64,000 nt of DNA from Dichetophora obliterata (lineage: Eukaryota; Arthropoda; Insecta; Diptera; Sciomyzidae). Made by a program: the position numbers and the translations under genes. The number at the start of each line of letters is the position of its first letter. Positions within the stretch are counted from its first letter, which is position 1. Of this stretch, positions 56,901 to 64,000 are shown piece by piece. A model generated the notes under the pieces. That model was not told where the DNA came from. It saw only the letters and a program-made list of their open reading frames with translations, and made no database searches. The DNA lies in NCBI GenBank assembly GCA_963920525.1, contig OY986435.1, forward strand, positions 300,775,908-300,839,907, read 5' to 3'.

Positions 56901-57398
56901 AATACCCATTGAGAGCGATGAGCTAGGCGTAACGCCTGATGTAGCGCCAGTGTTTTGCGTTGGCGGCGACGGGGTTTTGACAGCATTATTTTGAGATTGT
57001 TGTTGATGGTGTTGTTGAATATGACTTGCAGTTGGCTGGCTTAGTTGAAACGAGTAGTATGGGGCTTGATGTGAGGGTTGTTGGTGAATATGATGATGTT
57101 GTTGCAACTGGTGGGGGTGGTGAGAATGTTGCGGGGGTTGTTGTTGATGAGAATGATGCGACTGCTGCGGCTGTGATTGTTGTGACGAATGTGAGTGATG
57201 AGTTTGGTTATGCGTTTGATGATGCGATTGATGATGTTGTTGTTGTTGCTGCTGCTGCTGTTGTTGTTGTTGCTGTTGTTGTTGCTGCTGCTGTTGATGT
57301 TGCTGTTGTTGATTTGGGCGTATTCCCTTCCCACCCCCTCCCGTTTGAATGAACATAGGAGGATCTTTAAAAAGACCTGCATGATTCCAGAATTCCAT
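48480..57398 (-). CDS. eIF4G: eIF4G-family translation initiation factor, five coding exons
   Basis: Scaffold of the cap-binding complex: family members bridge eIF4E, eIF4A, eIF3 and poly(A)-binding protein during cytoplasmic mRNA recruitment. Exons on the minus strand are 57398-55457, 55025-54702, 54639-53788, 52378-51279 and 50996-48480. All junctions have GT/AG ends, the phases fit (1,1,1,0), and the sum is 6735 nt, an exact 2245 codons with stop. The N-terminal ~750 residues are Gln/His/Ser-rich and contain KYAIPIIHPITHENV, matching the conserved K/R-x-I-P-I-x-x-P segment of eIF4G. A KYSLEELRAL motif is a candidate eIF4E-binding site. MIF4G spans about residues 1363-1605 (LTPDNF, RRRAWGTVRFIGE, LEYMCKLLTTVGHLLE), MA3 about 1832-1960, and a W2-like end about 2050-2244. 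I infer the main eIF4G gene rather than a truncated paralog, because the low-complexity N terminus is present. 5' UTR exons were not identified. Confidence 0.93.
51279..52378 (-). CDS. eIF4G: eIF4G coding exon 4: candidate eIF4E-binding motif and start of MIF4G
   Basis: The acceptor CTTGCAG|AT and donor CAACAA|GTAAAT give 1100 nt, which moves the phase from 1 to 0. It encodes HIKTQEIVAKFLQPP, then LKYSLEELRALAKS, a tyrosine-x4-leucine eIF4E-binding-type motif (the following residue is Arg rather than the usual hydrophobic). Gln/His- and Gly-rich spacers follow. The C terminus, from about LKKVRGILNKLTPDNFDVLL, is the first helix pair of the MIF4G domain. The domain is interrupted by the following 282-nt intron directly after EKMQQ. 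Confidence 0.9.
52379..53787 (-). other. eIF4G: eIF4G intron 3
   Basis: A 1.4-kb intron between GTAAAT and TTGCAG. A ~68-bp direct duplication carrying CACGTGTTGC lies at about 53080-53190. No extra coding exon is seen. Confidence 0.6.
53788..54639 (-). CDS. eIF4G: eIF4G coding exon 3: Thr/Ser/Asn-rich linker
   Basis: The acceptor is TACTCCTCTTACAG|AT and the donor ATATAT|GTAAAT; the length is 852 nt and phase 1 is kept. The product is low complexity: Thr/Ser runs (STSTTTSSTAAA), a Lys-rich patch (KKSRKGKKGAAAKE) and asparagine homopolymers from AAC/AAT repeats. It is probably disordered. The exon could be alternatively included, because skipping it would leave the frame intact. Confidence 0.82.
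54702..55025 (-). CDS. eIF4G: eIF4G coding exon 2: acidic linker
   Basis: The acceptor CGTTACAG|TT and donor CAAA|GTAATT bound a 324-nt exon that keeps phase 1. It starts VKPRSDHVDDDDID and is strongly acidic, then Gln/Glu-rich (EAQEKNEQELGQHQ), ending KSKSNNKQ. No domain is recognisable; it is a disordered linker. The next intron is only 62 nt. The donor is weaker than consensus, but it alone restores the frame into exon 3 across a clear polypyrimidine tract. Confidence 0.82.
55457..57398 (-). CDS. eIF4G: eIF4G coding exon 1: start codon, polyglutamine and IP-motif region
   Basis: The reading frame opens after a stop at about 57430. The first ATG is at 57398 in the context GTG-ATG-G, giving MEFWNHAGLFKDPP. 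No AG acceptor lies between that stop and this ATG, so I take it as the initiator. A near-pure CAG/CAA run at about 57228-57316 encodes roughly 20 glutamines, followed by Gln/His repeats and alanine-rich stretches. The C-terminal part carries the conserved KYAIPIIHP segment and an acidic tail (DEEEYDDEVLLYG, FLDEDDEHITVFVEE). The donor is TTATG|GTAAAC at 55457, phase 1. Long antisense frames here (rich in Leu, Val and Ala) are by-products of the CAG repeats. Confidence 0.9.
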
Positions 57399-58254
57399 CA
57401 CAACGACCGACAGATATACACACAGCGTTGATTGTTATTTCATAATGATGTAGCGCGTGTGGTACGGTTGAGGACATGAATAAGCAAAAGAGAACAAATA
57501 CACACGAATTTTTTGTTAGTGATATTTTTGTGGTTGATGAAAAAAATGTTAGAAATGAGATGAAAGAAGTCTTAGCTAACTACTTACAACAATAAAACAA
57601 AATAGAATAGGTATAAACTATGCAAAATTCTTAAAATAAAAATGGGGGAAATCATAAAAATGCAAAAATTACTTTTAGACTTTTAATAAAATATATTTTT
57701 TTTAAGAAAGGGCCGCAATTATGGCAATAATAATTAACACATAAAAAAGTTTACAATATTTAAATAAGACTTCAAACCACGTCACGCAATTTTTCTGTTT
57801 GAACTTTTATTTTGTTACTACATATAACAAATGTAGTTTTTCAAATTGTATTTCAAAACCAAACTGATTATTTTTAACTTTAAGTTTTTTAAAAAATATT
57901 CTTTTTTTCACTTAAAGTACATAAAGTTGAAAAGTTAAAAAATATTTTTTACAAATATTTGTTGTCAAGGCTTTTTCTGGTGTTGGCCGATTTTGCCAAG
58001 TAATGAGCTCTTGATGCCATTTCCCAAGTGAAAAATCTATACATAATATATAATATTTATAGTATTTTTATAATTAATGAGTATAAAGATGATTAGTAAA
58101 TTTGTAGAAATTCTCAAAGGGGCACATGTTTCTAGTCCATCGCACCTGGTCAAAAAATTCAAATTGCATTATTAGATACCAAAGCTTAAATTTTTATATA
58201 AAACATTTCTTTTTTTGCAAATGTTAATAGATTTTGCGCAAAAAAAAAAAATAA
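57399..58254. other. upstream flank or 5' UTR/intron of eIF4G
   Basis: AT-rich, no recognisable coding. The transcription start and any noncoding first exon of eIF4G should lie here or further right. Confidence 0.4.
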
Positions 58255-59552
58255 AAAAATCACCCGTCAATACCTCCATTCAAGTTAATACTTTCAAATC
58301 AATGAGTCCAGAGAAATCGTGACAGGTCCTAAATTTTACTCAAATTCATGTTCAAATGTATGCACAAGATTGAGTCGATATGTAAATCGATGTTGCCTGA
58401 GCAACTTTCGGTTTGGGCATGAAAAATTATTTATAACAAGAGTGGCTGGGAGTGCACTTTACCCTATCACACCTTCAATTTTGTAAAGTATAAAAACGTG
58501 CACAGCTAGAGCAAAACTGATGCCAGAAATAAAATCCCCGCACCTGATTCAACTTAAAAACGGTCAAACATTTATACGTTTTCATACAAAAATTTATCGT
58601 AAAAAAATTCCTTTAAAACAAAATTCAAGGTAAAATATAATCTTAATGTCTTAAATGTATTTTTGACCATCACGGCTAAACCACTGAAGCTATCCACCTT
58701 GTATTCACACCATTGAACTCAAATACAAGTTTTATTTTGTGAGGGAAAAAATAAAACTAAAAAAATAACTGTTATTTGTGAGGGAATAAGTAAAATTCGA
58801 AAATAAGTCTTATTTTGTGAGGAAAAAATAAAGCTTAAATGATAACTGTTATTGTGAGGGAAAAATAAAACTCAAAAATAAGTTTAATTTTGTGAGGAAA
58901 AATAAAACTTAAAAATATTACTATTATAAACAGTATAAACAAATATTTTGGTGTATGAACTTCTTTTGTGCAGTGATTTTTACAAAATGATTTTTTTCTT
59001 TAAAATTTTAAAAAAAACTTTTATTTTCGGAAGAAAAAAATACTTTTTTACGATGGATCGGGTGCGAAGATTTTATTTCTGGCATCAACTTTTTTATTTA
59101 TTTATTTATTTACATCTACCGGGTAGAAACCTTACGGATTACATATTACATATATCTTATTCCTTTAGGCTACTGCCTAATACGACTATTTTAAAAATTT
59201 ACAATTAGCATTATATGCATTTATATTTCTTGTAGATAGATGACATAGATGAATTTGGCTCTAGCTATTCAAGTTTTTATACAAAAATTTAAAACAAAAA
59301 ATGCCTTATGAAAAAATTCACAAAATTTAAGGTGTGATAGGGTAAAGAGCACTACCAGCTCCCTTTTTATAAATAACTTTTCATTCTCAAACCGAAAATC
59401 ACCCAGGCAACATCGGTTTGCAAATCGACCCAGCCTAATGTATACATTTGAACATCAATTTGAGTAAAATTAATAAAAAGTAGCAGATTTAAAAATACGT
59501 TTTGCATCAAGTAGAGTAGATACTTGAATGACGTTATTGGCGGGTGTTTTTG
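58255..59552. mobile_element. 1.3-kb fold-back element with ~230-bp arms
   Basis: The left arm (58255-58490: CACCCGTCAATACC, CATGTTCAAATGTATGCA, CGATGTTGCCTGAGCAA, TTTACCCTATCACACCTT) is mirrored in 59330-59552. Between them, 58735-58910 holds about five tandem units of GTGAGGGAAAAATAAAACT-type sequence. No transposase. Confidence 0.65.
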
Positions 59553-59835
59553 TTATTTTGTTTATTTAACATTTAATGTTTTACCTTAAAAATGTAAGCT
59601 TTAGTTTTTAATAATGCAACTTTAATTTTTGCTGAATTTTTGCCCGTTTATCAATCTGTTCGAAATTGCATGAAATATCTTACTGGGAATTACCAACTGG
59701 GAATATGAAATACACGATTGCTGTTTTATTTTATTTTAAAATACAGTTTTTTTTCTGTAAAAGTTAATGTATTTGTTGCCTTAATTAGATGACACAAGTC
59801 GCATCCTCGATTTAGATAAAGAAACATCTATTATA

Positions 59836-61040
59836 TTGGGGGTTGGAATTAATTTTAAAGGTTTTTTTTCGGTTTTTGAGCATTTATTTAGAAACAACGG
59901 TACAATGTATATTATTCAAAGTATTGTCCATCGTTAGCTACAACATTTTCCCATCTTTCTGGCAGCATATGGATTCCGCGCCGGAAGAACGATTCATCTT
60001 TTGAGGCAATCTACGAATCGACCCATTTTTTGGTATCCTCGTAAGAAGTGAAGCGCTGCTCAGCCAAGCCATGCGTCATCGATCTGAATAGGTGGTAGTC
60101 GGAAGGGGCTATGTCTGGGCTATAAGGCGGGTGGGGTAGCACATCCCGTCTTTTGGCATATTCCGGCCGTTTAACCTTTAATGCTCGGCTCAATTGCATC
60201 AATTGTTGTTGGTAGCGTTCCCCAGTGATGGTTTCGTTAGGTTTTAGCAGCTCATAGTACACGACACCCTTCTGATCCCACCAAATACACAGCATAAGCT
60301 TGGCGCCATGAATATTCGGCTTGGCCCTCGATGTTGATGCATGGTCGGGTGGTCCCCACGATTTTTTTCGCTTAGGATTATCGTAATGGATTCACTTTTC
60401 ATCGCCAGTGACAATACGATGCAAAAAACTCTTCCTTTTATGCCGTTGAAGCAGTTGTTCGCACATGCAAAATCGCCGTTCAACGTCTCTCGGCTTCAAC
60501 TGGTACGGCACCCAATTTCCTTGCTTTTGAATCATTCCCATGGCCTTCAAGCGTTTGCCGACCGTTGATAAGTCGACTCCCAATGATTCTGACAATTCTT
60601 GAAGGGTTTGACACGGGTCTTCATCGAGCAAAGCCTCCAATTCCTCATCTTCAAACTTTTTCGGCTGGCCCGGACGCTCTTTGTCTTCCGTATCAAAATC
60701 ACCACTTTTAAACCGACGGAACCAGTACTCACAAGTAGAAATCGATGGAGCATAGTCCCCGTAAGCCTCAGTAAGCGTGCGTTGTGCTTCAACCGCTTTT
60801 TTCTTCAAATGGAAGCACAAAAGTAAACCTTCCCGCAAATTGCGTTTTGTTGGAACGAAAGTCGACATGTTCACAGAGAAAAAATATATGTTGTTTACAC
60901 TTCAGTGGAATGACACATACTGAAAAATGAAGCTTAGACAATGTGCTTTGAAATGAATATAGTCACAGGTGTGCCCGATGCGATCTATTGATAGTTACGC
61001 CATCTCTTAGAAAACCTTTAAAACTAATTCCAACCCCCAA
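59836..61040 (-). mobile_element. mariner element, TA target site
   Basis: TTGGGGGTTGGAATTAATTT-TAAAGGTTTT at 59836 pairs nearly perfectly with the right end at 61040; TA is on both sides (59834-59835, 61041-61042). The transposase gene is on the minus strand. Confidence 0.88.
59909..60874 (-). pseudogene. mariner transposase, two nonsense codons and a catalytic deletion
   Basis: One frame throughout, from MNMSTFVPTKRNLREGL at 60874. It shows the helix-turn-helix region, KRKSFLHRIVTGDEK, then TGA in place of the expected Trp, then IHYDNPKRKKSWGPPD, MLCIWWDQKGVVYYELL, PHPPYSPDIAPSDYHLF and TSYEDTKKWVDS, a TAG again at an expected Trp, and a tail ending DGQYFE. It resembles cecropia-type mariners, the group that includes human SETMAR. 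The segment with the second catalytic Asp (usually HDNA) is deleted between KRPEYAKRR and DVLPHPPY. Inactive. Confidence 0.9.
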
Positions 61041-61042
61041 TA

Positions 61043-64000
61043 GTATAAATATTGGGATTTGTCACTCTGTTTCACATCGCAACTCCACACAGACTGATTG
61101 ATTTTGACATGATTTTATCGCTTTTCTTAGCTAGGCACATGTCTTGACATAAAAGTTGTATCTTAAGCTTTTTTAGGCAACTCTTTAGCTAAGGCATTTG
61201 TGTTTCTATTTCACTTCTGCCAGTTTTATCATTTTAAGTCCAAGAATTATGAAAACAGACTAAATATTTATACTTAAAATCATGTAAAAATTCAAAGATT
61301 AGATCACAATTTATTATCAATTTAAATATTTTAAGTTGTCAAGTCATGTAAGTCAAGTATGTTTGAGTGATTTTTTAGAGTTGGTTAGCAGGTAAAACTA
61401 GCAGTGCCTCAATAATGTTGGAAAGTATTTCGTAACAGACAAACCATATGTAATAGAAGATCACATCTGAAGATATTTAGTGGTTAAAAATGAAATGCCA
61501 ATGTGTTTATGCCAATTCAAACCATTTATTTTGAAGACATTTTAGCTCTGTCGATATTGATTGCATTTATTTTATTTCTTTTTTTGCAAGATATCATAGT
61601 TAAACGCTAATATCGACAAACGAAAATAAAAGCCTCCCTTGAGAAATAATATAAATTTTCAGAACATTTTATAAACAAAAATATTAAAAAAAAAAAAACA
61701 AATGGTCGACGAATACATTCTGATCTCGCCAAATTTATTTAAATAAAAAACAGTTGTTTATTATACGTTAAGCTGATAAAAAATTGTTTATAATGCAAAT
61801 AGCAAAGTGGGCATAAAAATGTAAACAAAATTATTAAATTTAAAAATTTGCAAACTGACAAACAACGTAGTTTATTTGTGTTCAGCTTGTAAATTAAAAA
61901 AACCAATGAACTACAAGATGAAATATTAGACAAAATTATAAAATAACAATTGTGCATCTATTGACAAAGATACATATTGAGAAAAATTTGTTATCAATTC
62001 CGTGAAAGGTAAACTGCTTTATTTTGTATATCGAAAAGCAAACTAACGACAAGTAAGACACGAGAAGCAATATTTTTTTTATATAAAACTCTATTGCTTC
62101 TCGTGTCTTGATTTTCGTTGGTTTGCATTTTCGATATACAAAATTTGGCGGTAAATTAGTTCATTTAACGAATAAAATTTTCATCATATTGGAACGACAG
62201 AAAATTTTAATGTTATTAAAAACCATTAATTATTTCACTCTTCCTACACACTTAATAATTTTAACCTAGTAGTTTGAAAGTAGGTCATTGCTGTTTTAAC
62301 TACCTTAACCCATTCGTTGCCAAGCCCAAATTATATGAAGTTATTGCCATTACCATTACAGATTTGAGTGTTATTGCTTATCTAAGTTATCAACTTTTTT
62401 TTTTGTTTCTGTGAGTAAAAAATAAATCCAGTGTTGCCAAGTCAGTGCTCTTCAATGTTGCAATACGATTTATTTTTTTAAAATGGTTCTAGATGAAAAA
62501 GCAGGTATTCCTTATTTTTAACCGGCTTCAAAAAGGAGGAGGTTCTCAAGTTCGTTGATTTTAAAGAAAAAAAAACAACTAATAATTGTCCAATATTTTT
62601 TTTTCTAATAAGTTTTAAAACAAACAAAAGCTGAATTTCTCATTGGATTTTTATGAAATTGATATTCTTGGAATTTTTAAATTAAATTAAATTATTATTA
62701 AAAGTTAGCCAATATTACTTAAGGCATTTAAAGAAAATGTGGAAAATATTAAACCATAAACATCGATATAATTTTGCATTTTAGCATTTTGTTATATTTT
62801 TTCAAATTTATTATGAATTTCAATAATAATCGATTTTAGTATCGTTCGGGAAGTAGTTTCTTGCATATTGATTTTATATGTCCCTAGAATTTATATAGCC
62901 GGAGGTCACTTGAACAAAAATGTTCAGAATTGTTTGCAAAGTCTTGCACTGGGACGTTAAGTGGATTTGACACACCTAAATTGTGATTTTTTTTTTGGAA
63001 AATGGAAAAATGTATCAAAAAATAGATGTTTTAATGAAACTTTGCAAATATATTTTTGGATTCTTAAAGTAATTCAAGTAAATTGGGTTTTTGGGAATTT
63101 AAAAAAAAATAACGGTGTACACGATCAAGAAAAAACTACTGCACGATCATTCTCAAATTTTTATATGATTTTACAATTTTACAATTATCAAGAAGATTGA
63201 ACTATGGATGAAAAGATTTTCCGAAAAGTAAAAAAAACAACGCCATTTTGAATGTTTTTCTTTTTCTATACCGCGTGCATAGTAGACAATTCTTGCTGAG
63301 CCGAGCCGAAAAACACATTGGAGCAATAAAGAACAAGTCATGCATCTCTTTTGGGATCACGCCGAATCACATGCGTTTTGTTTTATTTTTAGGATGGCAT
63401 TTGGGGTTTTTTTTGTCTAATTTTATAATAAAAATATTTTTATACGTCAGATTATTAAACATGTATTATGAATGTGGTAATAAAAACTTGATGTATTTGT
63501 ATGCTTTTTTTTTATAAAATTCGTCTTTTAACAAAAATAAGCTCAATAAAAACCAAAAAATAAAGTCAAGTTTAAACAATAATAACTTCGAGCACAAGTT
63601 TTATTTTTTTGACTTTTTTATGTCTTAATTGGCATTGTATTTAATATAATATACAATAAAAAATGTTAATAAATAGAAAAATCGTTGAAATATGACTGTA
63701 AATTTTTCAAGGAATGAAAATCTAAGTAAAATGTAGTATAAATATATCTAGCTAATTAAAGCATTATTAAAGTCGAAGGCTATAACTATCATAAAATATC
63801 GTACTTCTACCTTCTGTTTCTTTAAAAACCTGCTGCATCTAGCTGCTATTAAGAAAAACCAGTCCTTAAAATCAAATTTTGTCCTAAAATGCACTGATTT
63901 CCAAAACAATTTATAGTTAATCTTAAATTTAAAGAAAAATAAAATATAATTCATAATTTTAAACAAGTTGTGACTTCATTTTGTATTAGCAACTATTTTT
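61043..64000. other. no gene seen, AT-rich
   Basis: No coding exon, RNA gene or complete element is supported apart from the hairpin at 62010-62157. Confidence 0.4.
62010..62157. repeat. hairpin with ~60-bp arms
   Basis: TTTTGTATATCGAAAA-GCAAACTAACGA and AAGACACGAGAAGCAATA on the left are mirrored on the right across a ~20-bp loop, with a few mismatches. It is a small MITE or possible hairpin RNA source. Confidence 0.55.

Noticed and set aside
56378..56986. Minus-strand frames of 75-98 codons
   Set aside because: Out-of-frame readings of eIF4G exon 1 on the same strand.
57026..57431. Plus-strand poly-Val/poly-Leu frames and a minus-strand poly-Asn frame
   Set aside because: All are alternative readings of the CAG/CAA run that encodes the eIF4G glutamine tract.
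1..64000. CRISPR arrays, operons, rRNA genes, LTR retrotransposons with paired LTRs
   Set aside because: None seen. Spaced direct repeats here are transposon or satellite units, and no pair of long direct terminal repeats was found.

Overview
The window is from a fly genome, most likely a cyclorrhaphan dipteran such as a tephritid or muscid. The reasons are AT-rich DNA, genes split by introns, CAG/CAA-rich polyglutamine coding, and a transposon complement (mariner, Tc1-like, PIF/Harbinger, piggyBac-like, jockey-like LINEs and many MITEs) typical of flies. I cannot fix the species. There are no bacterial features.

Two protein genes can be assembled with consistent splice phases, both on the minus strand. 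(1) An eIF4G-family translation initiation scaffold, 57398 down to 48480, has five coding exons that join exactly in frame to about 2244 codons. It has a glutamine/histidine-rich N terminus, a candidate eIF4E-binding motif, a MIF4G domain, an MA3 domain and a C-terminal W2-like region. (2) A coiled-coil protein with a polyproline tract, probably shootin-1-like, has at least six coding exons from 45052 down to 29265 and continues to the left, where I did not find its remaining exons. On the plus strand, 8736-8755 and 9177-9272 form a phase-consistent candidate pair of coding exons of an unidentified gene. A further possible exon lies at 3418-3553.

Most of the rest is transposon-derived. 160-2905: satellite-like repeats and MITEs, then the start of a Harbinger-like element fused to a pyruvate carboxylase biotin-domain fragment (2900-3080). 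5170-7321: a LINE relic beside a Harbinger-type element carrying a Myb/SANT-like ORF. 10063-11530: a 1.47-kb palindrome flanked by TA. 11749-14652: a mariner split by a LINE. 20362-22887: two Harbinger copies in opposite orientation. 25357-28160: nested palindromes and a short-period repeat array. 29858-30162: a hairpin with 106-bp identical arms. 32261-33627: a MITE and a Tc1-like relic. 36183-44594: a Harbinger-like element flanked by TTA and filled with later insertions, which nearly fills one intron of the shootin-like gene. 58255-61040: a fold-back element and a decayed mariner.

The main biological story is intron and intergenic growth by successive nested transposition around two conserved genes. 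I see no self-contained new molecular system. The most unusual items are the intron expansion, the MITE family whose two arms share subfamily-specific differences, the tandem repeat carrying CRE-like and CTCF-like motifs, and the pyruvate carboxylase capture.
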